From positions 1 through 64,000 of the forward strand of contig JAFSRR010000082.1 of NCBI GenBank assembly GCA_017446025.1: a stretch of DNA of 64,000 nucleotides, read 5' to 3'. The notes under the pieces were generated by a model. That model did no database searches. It was not told the origin of the DNA and saw nothing but the letters and a program-made list of their open reading frames with translations. This document shows, piece after piece, positions 1 to 9,207 of this stretch; the first letter of the stretch is position 1, and each line of letters opens with the position of its first letter. This DNA is from Bacteroidales bacterium. Lineage in GTDB: Bacteria > Bacteroidota > Bacteroidia > Bacteroidales > UBA1402. The position numbers were made by a program, and so were the translations under genes.

Positions 1-660
1 ATCGCCTACCGAGTGTTCCGTGCCAACGGCCGCGGCCGGACACCTCACTGGGCCTATGTGGAGGGGAACATCGTCGAGGGTAACGACACGGTGACCAAGA
101 ACAACTGGGACGGCGGCGTGCAGGACGGCCACTCGGCCGAAGACCTGGCCTTCATCCGCTCGGACAAGATGAAAGAGATGCCTCCTGTGACCATCATGAC
201 GGCCAAGCAGGCCTATAAGTTTGTCCTGGCCAATGCAGGAGCCCTCTATCCCAAGCGTGACATCGTGGACCAGCGCGTCATACACCAGATTCAGACCGAC
301 GAGGTCTATTACGATCCGAAGGCCGACGAGATCGACTACTATCAGTTCCAGTACCGTCGTCTGCCGCAGGATTCCTACAAGAAAGGTATCATCACCGATA
401 TTTCGCAGGTGGGCGGCTATCCCGAATACAAGGGTACTCCCTATGTCGACACCGACAAGGACGGTATGCCCGATGCCTGGGAAAAGAAGTACGGCTTGAA
501 TCCCAACGATCCGAGCGATGCCGTGAAGGACTGCAACGGTGACGGTTACACCAACATCGAGAAGTACATCAACGCCATCAACCCCAAAAAGAAGGTTGAT
601 TGGACCAATCTGAAGAACAACTACGACACCTTGACCAAGGCCAAGGGCAAACTGCTGTAA
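1..660 (+). CDS. Pectate lyase, polysaccharide lyase family 1-like (C-terminal part, 5' end outside window)
   Basis: The reading frame is open from the first base, so the gene begins before the window and only about 219 C-terminal residues are seen. The fragment has the end of a beta-helix-like segment (VEGNIVEGND, NNWDGGVQ), a conserved AGALYPKRDIVDQRVI stretch, and a C-terminal calcium-loop module (DTDKDGMPDAWEKKYGLNP, then DGYTNIEKYIN). That tail is typical of secreted Bacteroidota pectate lyases, which cleave polygalacturonate by beta-elimination in the periplasm or at the surface. The catalytic residues lie upstream, so substrate and exact family are inferred. A strong terminator follows the stop codon. 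No susC/susD pair is visible on this side, so a pectin utilisation locus could only lie to the left. Confidence 0.82.
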   Translation: MAYRVFRANGRGRTPHWAYVEGNIVEGNDTVTKNNWDGGVQDGHSAEDLAFIRSDKMKEMPPVTIMTAKQAYKFVLANAGALYPKRDIVDQRVIHQIQTDEVYYDPKADEIDYYQFQYRRLPQDSYKKGIITDISQVGGYPEYKGTPYVDTDKDGMPDAWEKKYGLNPNDPSDAVKDCNGDGYTNIEKYINAINPKKKVDWTNLKNNYDTLTKAKGKLL

Positions 661-683
661 TCATTTCCAGAGCTGATCACAAC

Positions 684-719
684 ACACCCCTGTCGGCCAA
701 CCGACGGGGGTGTTGTTTT
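684..719 (+). terminator. Rho-independent terminator after pectate lyase gene
   Basis: A 13-bp stem (arms 684-696 and 701-713) with a CCAA loop is followed by TGTTTTA. It lies between two convergent genes. The T-run favours the plus strand. Confidence 0.85.
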
Positions 720-740
720 ACGAACGGTTGTCGCATCGTT

Positions 741-2699
741 TCAATAACTGTACTCCAGCCCTGCCTTGATCCAGCGGCCAGGCTGGACGATGCCGCCGTA
801 GTCGCAATACCGCCGGTCGAGCAAGTTGTCGGCCTCCAGGCTGATACACCAATGGGCATTGGCCCATCGTAGCCGGGTATTCAATAGCCAGACCGGATCG
901 TAGGAAAGCACGCTGCCGGCCAGGTCGGTGTACTGCCCTGCCCGCTGCCTGTATTGCAAGACCGTTTCGCAGCTCAATCCCTCGTATAGCCTGAAAGCCA
1001 GCCTGACAGAGAGTTTGTGCCGTAAATAATCCAGGGCATAGAGCGACAGCATTTCTCCGGCATCTTTATCCGTTGTACAAAAGGAGTAATCCACTGCCAT
1101 CTTTTGCATACAGACCGATAGTCCCGGCATATATGCAATGCTGCCCTCCAGACCGACAGCTCGCACTTGCGTATGGTTAACGCTATGCCATTGCGTCTCA
1201 TCGGGGCGGCGGACCCAATCGATAAGCTGCAACCCCAGCCGGCCATATAGGCTCAGGCTGGCCTGCCAGGGGCCATGGGACAACTCGTAGTCGAGCGCTG
1301 CCTGGTGGCTGATTTCAGGTCTGAGGTCGGGGTTGGCTATTTGGGTGGCACTCTGGTAATACAAATCCGTGAAAGTAGGCATTCTCAGGGAACGGCCCCC
1401 ATGCAAGCCAAAACGACCGGGGAAAAACTCTGGACGCCATGTCAGCGTAGCTGAGTAGCCGTAATACCAGCCGAACATGGAATGCCAGCCACCGGACAGT
1501 CCCAACGAGGCGGACCAGCGATCCCCATTGAAATACTGTTCCAGGTAGGCGGCTGTTTGTTGTCTTCGCTTGCCGCGATTCAGGCGGATACTGTCCGGAG
1601 CGAAAGGGGCTCGCTGCGGATGGGAAAGAGGCTCTCCCAACACATTGCTCAGGATGTGGTCGTCGGTCAGGCTGATGCCGGCCAAAGTCTTGCCCCCGTC
1701 TTCAAAACAAGTCAGTGAGGCCTTTACTCCAGATGAAGCCGTGAGATGATAATTGTGCGTGGTGTACCAGGCAGGCCGCTCGGACAGGCCATCGCGGAAG
1801 AGTTCGAAACGGTCGTTGTGCAGCCTGATCCAGGCATCTGTCTCACATAGCAGCCTCGCCTGACCTTGCCTTAAAGATGCCGAGGCGAAAACCGTCTTGC
1901 TATCTTCGTACTGATCTGGATAACGCAGGGAATAAAAGCCGTTGGCGCCGAAGCCCTTGTTTTGCAGGCCGGCTTGCAGATTCAGACCACCGCCCTTGCC
2001 CAAATCGCGTCTGAACTGCACAAAGGCATCTTGTTTGCGAACATCAGTGTTAAGTGTATATCCGTCTGTTTTCAAGGCCGAAAGCGACAGGGTCCCTTGC
2101 CAGGCGCCCAGCCGGCGACCCAGTCCCAAACGGGCCGAGCGCAAGCCATATTGGCCGGCTTGGGTCCCTACCTGCATATGGCGGCCTACCTGCTGGCCGG
2201 TTACGATGTTGACCGCGCCACACAGGGAAGGCTGTCCCGCCAAAGAGACAGTGGTACCTTGCAATACCTCAATGCGGTCGATCATCGACAAATCCAGTGG
2301 CAAATCCAGGTTGAAATGTCCCGTCTGGGCATCGGTCACGTTGATGCCGTTGATCAGCACGGCTACTTGGTCGAAGCTGCCGCCTCGCATCGACAGGTCG
2401 GACTGCATACCCAGACCGCCCCGGGTACGGACATCCAGTCCCGGCAACAGTTGCAACACTTCACTGAGGCTGCCGACTGGCAGACGGTCGATATCCTGCG
2501 CCCTTAAGACTTGTATGGAATGCTGCGATGAGGAAGCGATATCGACGCGCTGGGCCGCAACGACGGCCTCCGACAGGGTAATCTCGGGATCTTCATCCTC
2601 CTGGCCGGCCAGCACCGGCAGCAAAAACAGATTCATGAAGAGAAACAGGAGTGCGCCGGCCCGAGCCTGCCCGCTCTTGAGCAGCTGGCAGTCGCCCAT
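741..2699 (-). CDS. TonB-dependent outer membrane receptor (BtuB-like size)
   Basis: This is a ligand-gated outer membrane transporter of about 652 residues. It has a hydrophobic signal peptide (ALLFLFMNLFLLPVLAGQ), a plug domain (SLSEVLQLLPGLDVRTRGG, SMRGGSFDQVAVLINGINV, IDRIEVLQGTTV) and a 22-strand-type barrel ending in aromatic SY residues. There is no N-terminal carboxypeptidase-like domain and no SusD neighbour, so it resembles vitamin B12 or siderophore receptors more than glycan SusC proteins; the ligand is unknown. The start is uncertain. The frame is open to 2900, but that codon lies inside the upstream gene's terminator. ATG 2828 would add a basic non-signal extension. ATG 2699 puts the signal peptide at the N terminus and is preferred. 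Confidence 0.88.
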   Translation of the reverse strand: MGDCQLLKSGQARAGALLFLFMNLFLLPVLAGQEDEDPEITLSEAVVAAQRVDIASSSQHSIQVLRAQDIDRLPVGSLSEVLQLLPGLDVRTRGGLGMQSDLSMRGGSFDQVAVLINGINVTDAQTGHFNLDLPLDLSMIDRIEVLQGTTVSLAGQPSLCGAVNIVTGQQVGRHMQVGTQAGQYGLRSARLGLGRRLGAWQGTLSLSALKTDGYTLNTDVRKQDAFVQFRRDLGKGGGLNLQAGLQNKGFGANGFYSLRYPDQYEDSKTVFASASLRQGQARLLCETDAWIRLHNDRFELFRDGLSERPAWYTTHNYHLTASSGVKASLTCFEDGGKTLAGISLTDDHILSNVLGEPLSHPQRAPFAPDSIRLNRGKRRQQTAAYLEQYFNGDRWSASLGLSGGWHSMFGWYYGYSATLTWRPEFFPGRFGLHGGRSLRMPTFTDLYYQSATQIANPDLRPEISHQAALDYELSHGPWQASLSLYGRLGLQLIDWVRRPDETQWHSVNHTQVRAVGLEGSIAYMPGLSVCMQKMAVDYSFCTTDKDAGEMLSLYALDYLRHKLSVRLAFRLYEGLSCETVLQYRQRAGQYTDLAGSVLSYDPVWLLNTRLRWANAHWCISLEADNLLDRRYCDYGGIVQPGRWIKAGLEYSY

Positions 2700-2859
2700 G
2701 CAACTCTTGAGACGGCCGATACTCACCTCACGGTGCAAAGAGAGGAACGCAGCATAGGCTCTGCGGACAAAACGTCTGAAACGCAGGGCCTGCGGCCGGC
2801 CGAAATCCCGATGGAAACGCTTGTTCATCGATGGGTGAAGATTTAGTTGTTGTGCACTG

Positions 2860-2891
2860 CAAAGGTCTGAATCTTTCGACTCTTTTACAAG
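2860..2891 (-). promoter_or_regulatory. Promoter for TonB receptor gene
   Basis: On the minus strand, CTTG, 20 bp, then GACCTTTG matches the Bacteroidota -33/-7 pattern with one mismatch in each box. It would leave a leader of about 150 nt before ATG 2699. Confidence 0.5.
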
Positions 2892-2898
2892 AGAGGAC

Positions 2899-2937
2899 AA
2901 AAAAAAAGACGGCCGCGACCATGGGTCACGACCGTCC
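2899..2937 (-). terminator. Rho-independent terminator of the repeat lipoprotein gene
   Basis: On the minus strand, GACGGTCGTGACC - CAT - GGTCGCGGCCGTC is followed by an unbroken run of nine T. The hairpin is strong, with one or two mismatches. Confidence 0.93.
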
Positions 2938-2957
2938 TCAGCAATGATAGGCGGATA

Positions 2958-5336
2958 TTATTGCTTTTTACCTGGCGTTGTGAAGTCTGTGACCTTCTCA
3001 CTATAGACGACAGGATGGATTTCGTCCGACGACCACTGGATGTAGCCGCGTACATAATAGGTGGTGCCGGGATTGACGCCCTTGACAATGAACTTGACCG
3101 TCTTGGAACCGTCCTGATTGTCATAGACGCCAGTGATGGTTTCATCCCACGAACCCTTTTCAAGATTCATGTGCAGGAATGCATTGTAAACGTCATCAGA
3201 CACAGTGGGATTGCCGGTCGTGTTGTAGCAGGCGCCGATGGCGATGGGATCGCCCGTGTCAAAATAACCGGTGCAGGCAATACGGAGTTCATCGCCCTGT
3301 TCGTTGGATTGCACTTGCTCGACTCTGATCCAGTTTACTTCCTGGTCTCCACTGCCCTGACCGCCTTGACTGCCAGCCTTTTCGGTGGAGTGAGTGTTCC
3401 AGTTGCCCAGGATGGGCACCTCACCTCGCTTCATTTGCACCCAGGCGCGGACATTGTACTTTACGTCCGGGGTCAGATTGCTGATGGTACCGACAAATTT
3501 CTGACCGTTGTTTTCCCAGGCCGATGCGGTGCAGTCGATCTGCTGTGCCGTACCGAACTTGGGCTCGCCTTCGCTCTCAGGGCAGTACAGGAAGCCGCAG
3601 ACGGCGTCCTGGAACATTTCCGGGCCGGTGATGTCGCCGGTGAAGTTGGATTGTACCGTCAACGTATTGGAGGTGCGCGACACCAATGTCACATCGGCCA
3701 CGCCGACGTTGCTGCCACTGCCGCTTTCGCCTTCGCCGGTCTCAATGGTTACCCCGCCATCGGAATCGTAAATAAGCGGATGGATGTCTTCCGATTCCCA
3801 CTGCATGTAGCCGCGTATGTAATAGACAGTTTTGGGACTGACATTCAAGAGGAAGAGCTTGATGGATCTGGAACCATCTTTGTTCTCGTGGATGTCACCC
3901 AAGGTTTCATCGAAGCTTCCCGTCTGGAAATCGTAGTGATCGAAGGCGTTGTAAACGATGTCATTGATGGTGGGATTGCCGGTTGTGTTGTAGCAGACAC
4001 CGATGGCGATCGGGTCGCCCGTGTCGAAATAGGCCGTACAGTTGACCTCCAAGGCATTGATGTTGGAAAGATAATGCACTTCGCCGAGGCGGATCCAGTC
4101 GGAGGCCGTGTCGCCACCGCCATTGTTTTGAGAGGTTTTCATCGTGCACCAGTCACTCAGGACGGGGTCTGCATCGGGCGTGAGCAGCAGCCAGGTACGG
4201 ACATTGTACGACGTTTCTGCCTCCAGGTTTGCGATCGTACCAACAAATTTCTGACCGTTGTTTTCCCAGGCCGACTGCGTGCAATCGATCATCTGGGCTT
4301 TCCCCCACTCGGGCTCGCCTTCGCTCTCGGGGCAATACATGAATCCGCAGGCGGCATCCTTGAAAGGCTCGCTGCTGGAATAATTTCCTGTGAAGGAGGC
4401 ACGAACCGTCAGCGAGCTGCCTGTGCTGCTCTCAAACTCCGGTTTGGTCACGCCAATGCCGTTGTCACCAGTGTTGGTGGCAGCATCGGGATCGAACTTG
4501 ATGGTGAACACGCCGCCATAGTAGAAAGCGCCGTCCGACATGCCGCCGTCTTCCGTGCGCTTGGACAGATAGACATAGCAACGGGCCGTTTTGTCATTGT
4601 CGGCTTTGATGCGAGAACGGACAAATATCTGACGTCCGTCCTGGGAGGCATCGACCTGCATGTGAGTGTCGCGGCCCTGGTCGTTACCGTTGAAATAGCG
4701 CGGCGGGGTGTTCTCCTTGCCTACTGGATAATGGCCGATACCATAAGTGTAGTCGCGTCCGTCTTCGGTAAAGATGTTCGAAACCAGTTGCTCGTTGTTG
4801 ATGCGGAAATTCCAGTTGTAGGTGACAAAATAGACATTGCCTTCGCACTCCCATGTGGGATTGCCAACGGCGCTGATGGTGATGTTCTCATCGCTGTAGC
4901 TGCCGTCACCGGTATCGTCGCCGTTGTCGCCATTGCCGTTGCCATTGTCGTCGTTACCGCCGCTGACACGTTTGAAATAGCCCTCGAACGTGGCTTTTTC
5001 GCCGGTGCCCGGGACAGCTTCGCCCGTGAGGATCAACTCATCGGAGTTTTTGATTTCGGCGGTGAAGGTAAACTCTTCATCATTTTTGGGACGGACCGTA
5101 AGTTTGTTTCCATCGATTTCGTACTGGAAGCGGTCCCTGATATCGTCCAGGTAACCGCTGCCGTCTTCCAGCATGGTGATGGTCAAGGTGAAATCGACGC
5201 GTTCATCGTTGATCAGAATCTTCTCGGAGCGCCAGGTGCCGACCAGACTGTCCTTGGACAGGCCGCCCAGCTCTTCGCAGGAGACAAAAGGCAGCAGCAG
5301 GAGTGCTGCCATGAGTAATTTGAAAATCTGTTTCAT
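2958..5336 (-). CDS. Surface/periplasmic lipoprotein with lipocalin-like N-terminus and two tandem ~250-residue repeats
   Basis: The product is a 792-residue lipoprotein starting MKQIFKLLMAALLLLPFVSC, with the lipidated Cys at residue 20. The frame stays open to 5366, but that would run into the promoter, so ATG 5336 is chosen. Residues ~30-125 (LVGTWRSEKI, LTVRPKNDEEF) look like the lipocalin-like domain common in Bacteroidota lipoproteins. An Asn/Gly/Asp linker (~127-148) follows, then a beta-rich segment. Last come two repeat units (about residues 294-530 and 544-787), each with a CGF-YCPESEGEP half and a WIR...DPIAIG-CYNTTGNPT half ending YY(I/V)RGY-QW. The units resemble fibronectin-III-like modules. 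Function is unknown; surface exposure or binding is inferred. It is monocistronic, with its own promoter and terminator. Confidence 0.85.
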   Translation of the reverse strand: MKQIFKLLMAALLLLPFVSCEELGGLSKDSLVGTWRSEKILINDERVDFTLTITMLEDGSGYLDDIRDRFQYEIDGNKLTVRPKNDEEFTFTAEIKNSDELILTGEAVPGTGEKATFEGYFKRVSGGNDDNGNGNGDNGDDTGDGSYSDENITISAVGNPTWECEGNVYFVTYNWNFRINNEQLVSNIFTEDGRDYTYGIGHYPVGKENTPPRYFNGNDQGRDTHMQVDASQDGRQIFVRSRIKADNDKTARCYVYLSKRTEDGGMSDGAFYYGGVFTIKFDPDAATNTGDNGIGVTKPEFESSTGSSLTVRASFTGNYSSSEPFKDAACGFMYCPESEGEPEWGKAQMIDCTQSAWENNGQKFVGTIANLEAETSYNVRTWLLLTPDADPVLSDWCTMKTSQNNGGGDTASDWIRLGEVHYLSNINALEVNCTAYFDTGDPIAIGVCYNTTGNPTINDIVYNAFDHYDFQTGSFDETLGDIHENKDGSRSIKLFLLNVSPKTVYYIRGYMQWESEDIHPLIYDSDGGVTIETGEGESGSGSNVGVADVTLVSRTSNTLTVQSNFTGDITGPEMFQDAVCGFLYCPESEGEPKFGTAQQIDCTASAWENNGQKFVGTISNLTPDVKYNVRAWVQMKRGEVPILGNWNTHSTEKAGSQGGQGSGDQEVNWIRVEQVQSNEQGDELRIACTGYFDTGDPIAIGACYNTTGNPTVSDDVYNAFLHMNLEKGSWDETITGVYDNQDGSKTVKFIVKGVNPGTTYYVRGYIQWSSDEIHPVVYSEKVTDFTTPGKKQ
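2976..4457 (-). repeat. Two tandem intragenic repeat units
   Basis: Unit 1 is about 3747-4457 and unit 2 about 2976-3707. The peptides GF(M/L)YCPESEGEP, SAWENNGQKFVGTI and FDTGDPIAIG recur with an offset of 250-255 codons. The units align over their whole length with scattered substitutions, so the duplication is not recent. Confidence 0.9.
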
Positions 5337-5363
5337 AACAAATGAATTAGAATTTGATTGCGA

Positions 5364-5393
5364 CAAAGATAATTATTCTTTCAAAAAAACAAT
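5364..5393 (-). promoter_or_regulatory. Promoter for repeat lipoprotein gene
   Basis: On the minus strand, ATTG, 18 bp, then TATCTTTG. The -7 box is perfect and lies 28 bases upstream of ATG 5336. Confidence 0.7.
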
Positions 5394-5436
5394 GTGGTGC
5401 AAATCACCACAACAGCAAATATTTAGCCGACCCCTG

Positions 5437-5467
5437 TGTGAAATATCGGCAAAGAATCATAGATTTG
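5437..5467 (+). promoter_or_regulatory. Promoter for sensor kinase/response regulator pair
   Basis: TGTG, 19 bp, then TAGATTTG, ending 19 bases before the kinase ATG. This is a near-perfect match to the Bacteroidota consensus. Confidence 0.75.
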
Positions 5468-5486
5468 CAGGAAAATCATCACGCTG

Positions 5487-8400
5487 ATGCGCAAGTCGGC
5501 CCTGCTCCTTATCATATCGCTCACCTGGAACCTGGCATTCCCGGCTGCCCGTTTCATCAATTACACGGTGGCCGACGGTCTGAGTTCCAACACCGTGCAT
5601 GCCATCGTGCAAGACGATGAAGGTCTGCTATGGGTAGGGACGCGCAACGGACTGAACCGCTTTGACGGCGTCAGATTTGAACATTTTGACTATCACAGCG
5701 GCCTACCCGACAACCTGGTCACCTCGCTCTGCGTCGATCGGGAGTCGCGGGTGTGGGTGGGCACTTCAAGAGGCTTTGCCGTCAAGGGCGTCAATGGTTT
5801 CGAATCCTTCCCCGGTCGGCATGTCCGGGCCCTGCTTGCCACAAGCGACGGCCTTGTCTGGGCAGCCACCAAGGACAGCATCCTCTACAAGTTGCGTTAC
5901 GACAAGGGCGAAGGACTCGTCAAAATGGATTCGGCACGTTATGTTATAGGTGACTTCGAAGGTGATTATCCCTACCAGCAGATCCACCAGGACAGCCGGG
6001 GCTGGCTGTGGCTGGGCGGGCGCATCGTCAACAGCCAAGTCATCAAAAACAAGGAATCAGTTGATATAGAACCAGTTCCATTCCCGCACGGTGACAATAC
6101 CGGCAGCTATGCCACGGTGGCCGGTGGCCGCCTGCTGGCCTTCGACGATTATTACAATTGTCTGCTGGAACTGGATGTACAAAACATGAGATACCGGCAG
6201 CTGGGCCGCATGCCCATTGCCCATGGCAGCTTATTGTATGATTCCCGGGAACGGCTCTGGGCAGCCGGTTCCTACGGGCTGGCACTGGTCGACATGGACA
6301 ATCCTGCCGGCAGCCAGGTCCTCCGTCATGATCCGGAAGATGCCTCGTCGTTGGGATCGACCGAACTGTTCTGCCTCTACGAAGACCATCAGGGCAACCT
6401 GTGGGTGGGCGGCAACAACGGGCTGTCCGTGCTGTCGCCATTCATGCAGCAGGTTTGCCTCCTGACCCGCCGCAGCGGACTGCCTTCAGAGCGGATCACC
6501 GCCCTGATGCAGAGCCGTGACGGCCGACTGTGGATGGGTACAGCCGACAACGGTGCCATGGTATTGGACATGGAAAGCGGACAGTTGCAAAGAGTCGATT
6601 ACCGGATAGCCAAACGGCAGAACGAGGGCTATGTCTCCTGCCTGTACGAGGATCGTCAAGGAACCGTCTATATAGGTTTATGGGCCGGTTGCGGCTTCAA
6701 TGTATGGCAGGGGGGCAAACTGAGCCGTGGCGTGGTCAGCGGACCGATCCCAAAAGTGCAGCATGTCGTGGCCGAAGGCGACCGCATCACCTCCAACTGG
6801 ATTGCCGATTTTCTGGAAGACCGCGACGGTCGGTTCTGGGTAGCGACTTGGGAAGGCGTAGGTTTGAACCAATGGGACCGTGCCTCCGGCCAGACCTTGC
6901 CCATCCGGTGGCTCAGTCCGTTCAAATATCCACGGCCTGGCGTGGACAGCAATATCTATCTCAGTTCCCGGCTGGCCAGCCGTTTGCTGGAAGACCGACA
7001 CGGGAATCTAGTCTATGGCACAACGGAAGCCGGTCTCAACATCATCGACCGTCAAACCGGCCTTGTTACCAAATATTTAGCCCGGCCGTCCCGCCCGGGA
7101 GCCCTGCCCAACGACTATGTCACCGACCTGAGCCTGGCTGCCGACAGCACTTTGTGGGCAGCTACGCGAGGTGGACTTTGGACGCCTTCCGGCCAGACTT
7201 TTCTGGAAGGCATCTGCGTCCAGTCGCTGGAATGCGACCGCAGCGGACGGCTCTGGGCTGGAACGGAAGGCGGTTTGTATTTCATCGACACAGACCACAG
7301 TGTCGGGGTGGCCCATCCCTCGGCCGGTTTTCTGACTGACTGCTACGGAGAACATGCCTCCTGTACACTCCAAGACGGTCGCTTGGCCTTCGGCGGCCCG
7401 TCGGGCGTGGTTCTGTTCCATCCCGATAGCCTGCTGGCCTACCCCTGCCCCGCTCTTTTATTGACACAGTGGCAGCTGGACGACAGGAATCTTCGCTTTG
7501 CCTTCTCTTCCTCCGACCTGGCCTTGGCTACCAAACGGCAGTACCGCTATCGCCTGGACGGAGTGGACGAGGATTGGACAGAAGCCGTCTTTCCCACCCT
7601 GTCGGGGCGCTACAACGGCCTGCTGCCGGGCAAATACTGCCTGCATCTCCAATACACCGATCTGTTCGGTCGCTGGCAGGAGGACCGGGAATACCGGGAA
7701 GAAATTGTCATACCGGTGCCCCTGCTGCTGCGCTGGCCCATGCTTTTGCTGTACGGACTGGCCCTTGTCCTGCTGGTTTGGTTGATCGTCTTTCTTCGCG
7801 AAAAGAAACTGAAATCCGACCGGGACCGTCTGGAAAAAGCCGTCAAGGAAAAGACCCTCCGCATCCAGGAAGAGTTGGACACTCGCAACCATTTCTTCTC
7901 CATCATTTCCCATGACCTGAGAAACCCCGTTCACGGCATGCACCAGTTGGCCACACAACTGGAACGCCAGCAAAAAGACCTATCGCGTGAAGTGCTGGGC
8001 CAGGGATTGACTCAGCTCAAGGTGGCCGCTGCCGACACCCAGGACCTGCTGGAGAACCTCCTGATGTGGTCGGTGAGCCAGAAAGGCCTGCTGGAACCGG
8101 TATTTCGACAGGAAAAAGTGACAGACGTGGCCGAAGAGGCGCTCCGGAACATCCATGAATCTGCTGCCGCCAAGCAGATACAGACCGAAGTGGAGATACC
8201 GCAGGAAATCCTTGTCATGACCGACCGCAATATGCTGGTTGCCTGCCTGAGAAACCTTTTGGACAATGCCGTCAAGCATTCTCCCCAGGGCGGGCGCATC
8301 CTGCTCTCGGCCCGACAGGTCCAGCAGACCGTCAGCCTCTCCATACGCGACCAGGGACCGGGTATGGAAGAATCCATGCTGAAAAAACTGTCCCGGCCCG

Positions 8401-8519
8401 GCCGGCTGGGGCTGGTCATCACCCAGGAACTGCTGTCGCGCATCCATGGCTATCTAAGTGCCTGCAATCTCCCGGAGGGAGGCTTTGAAATCACCATTAT
8501 TCTCAATCAACATGTCTGA
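5487..8519 (+). CDS. Periplasmic beta-propeller sensor histidine kinase
   Basis: The 1010-residue protein has a signal peptide (MRKSALLLIISLTWNLAFPA) and two-component-regulator propeller repeats (VQDDEGLLWVGTRNGLNRFD, YEDHQGNLWVGGNNGLSVL, LEDRDGRFWVATWEGVGLN). A Y_Y_Y domain follows (~670-735), then a membrane helix (~748-770), a short coiled coil and a HisKA domain with phospho-acceptor His809 in SIISHDLRNP. A HATPase domain (NLLDNAVKHS, DQGPGM) is last. The architecture is that of hybrid two-component systems that sense glycans, but it stops after the kinase: no receiver or AraC HTH is fused. The G2 box is reduced (GRLGLVIT). The next gene overlaps by 8 bp and encodes the likely partner regulator. 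The signal is unknown. Confidence 0.95.
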   Translation: MRKSALLLIISLTWNLAFPAARFINYTVADGLSSNTVHAIVQDDEGLLWVGTRNGLNRFDGVRFEHFDYHSGLPDNLVTSLCVDRESRVWVGTSRGFAVKGVNGFESFPGRHVRALLATSDGLVWAATKDSILYKLRYDKGEGLVKMDSARYVIGDFEGDYPYQQIHQDSRGWLWLGGRIVNSQVIKNKESVDIEPVPFPHGDNTGSYATVAGGRLLAFDDYYNCLLELDVQNMRYRQLGRMPIAHGSLLYDSRERLWAAGSYGLALVDMDNPAGSQVLRHDPEDASSLGSTELFCLYEDHQGNLWVGGNNGLSVLSPFMQQVCLLTRRSGLPSERITALMQSRDGRLWMGTADNGAMVLDMESGQLQRVDYRIAKRQNEGYVSCLYEDRQGTVYIGLWAGCGFNVWQGGKLSRGVVSGPIPKVQHVVAEGDRITSNWIADFLEDRDGRFWVATWEGVGLNQWDRASGQTLPIRWLSPFKYPRPGVDSNIYLSSRLASRLLEDRHGNLVYGTTEAGLNIIDRQTGLVTKYLARPSRPGALPNDYVTDLSLAADSTLWAATRGGLWTPSGQTFLEGICVQSLECDRSGRLWAGTEGGLYFIDTDHSVGVAHPSAGFLTDCYGEHASCTLQDGRLAFGGPSGVVLFHPDSLLAYPCPALLLTQWQLDDRNLRFAFSSSDLALATKRQYRYRLDGVDEDWTEAVFPTLSGRYNGLLPGKYCLHLQYTDLFGRWQEDREYREEIVIPVPLLLRWPMLLLYGLALVLLVWLIVFLREKKLKSDRDRLEKAVKEKTLRIQEELDTRNHFFSIISHDLRNPVHGMHQLATQLERQQKDLSREVLGQGLTQLKVAAADTQDLLENLLMWSVSQKGLLEPVFRQEKVTDVAEEALRNIHESAAAKQIQTEVEIPQEILVMTDRNMLVACLRNLLDNAVKHSPQGGRILLSARQVQQTVSLSIRDQGPGMEESMLKKLSRPGRLGLVITQELLSRIHGYLSACNLPEGGFEITIILNQHV

Positions 8520-9177
8520 CAAAACCAACATCCTGCTGGCAGAAGACTCTGCCGTGTTTGCCATGGGGTTGAAACTGATCCTGTCGGCCGAAGCGGATAT
8601 TGCCCAAATAGATACCGCCACCGATCCCCTCTCTGCCATGGCCTATCTCCGGGAACATCCGGACACCGACCTGGTCATTATCGACATAAGCCTGACGCGT
8701 GAACAAGATGGACTGACGCTGTTGGAGCGTATCAAGGAAACCTTCCCGGCCATGCGGACGATGGTTTTGTCGCAGCACAAGACCCCGGCCTATATGCAGC
8801 AGGCCATCAGCTATGGCGCCAATGCCTATCTGGCCAAAGACTCGTCGCCCGAGGAAATCACCCGGGCCGTCAAGCGTGTAGCGGCCGGCTACAGTTTCTT
8901 TTTCGGGGAAACCATCCCCGATGAGATGCGCAGCGAAATACTCCGACCGAAAAAAATCGGTGAAAACACTGCCTTCAGTAAATTAAGTGCCAAGGAAAGA
9001 GAGGCCTTGCAACTGATCACCTACGGATACAGCAACCGGCAGATTGCGACGGCCATGCAGGTGGCCACCACCACCATCGATACCTACAAGGAGCGCATCA
9101 AAAACAAGCTGGGATTCGACACCATTGTCGAGTGTGTGGCCTACGCCGTGGCTGAACATCTGGTCGAGACGCGCTAA
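8512..9177 (+). CDS. NarL/LuxR-family response regulator
   Basis: The product has 221 residues. A receiver domain (acidic pocket E11/D12, phospho-acceptor Asp58 in LVIIDIS, Lys109 in LAKD) is followed by a LuxR-type HTH (about 157-214: LSAKEREALQLITYGYSNRQIA, then TTIDTYKERIKNKLG). ATG 8512 overlaps the kinase stop by 8 bp. Upstream in-frame codons lie inside the kinase and would extend past the usual receiver start. It is the inferred phosphotransfer partner of the kinase. Regulated genes are not identifiable here; the flanking genes are convergent and have their own promoters. Confidence 0.95.
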   Translation: MSDKTNILLAEDSAVFAMGLKLILSAEADIAQIDTATDPLSAMAYLREHPDTDLVIIDISLTREQDGLTLLERIKETFPAMRTMVLSQHKTPAYMQQAISYGANAYLAKDSSPEEITRAVKRVAAGYSFFFGETIPDEMRSEILRPKKIGENTAFSKLSAKEREALQLITYGYSNRQIATAMQVATTTIDTYKERIKNKLGFDTIVECVAYAVAEHLVETR

Positions 9178-9207
9178 GACCAAGCATGCAGTCAGCCCCA
9201 CAAAAGG

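Noticed and set aside
2690..2890. Cobalamin riboswitch before the TonB receptor
   Set aside because: I could not find the conserved GCCACTG/B12-box pattern. Reported only as a leader to be scanned.
2961..5318. 785-residue open frame on the plus strand
   Set aside because: It is antisense to the lipoprotein, which has a signal peptide, repeats, promoter and terminator. The frame has no recognisable motif and results from GC-rich codon bias.
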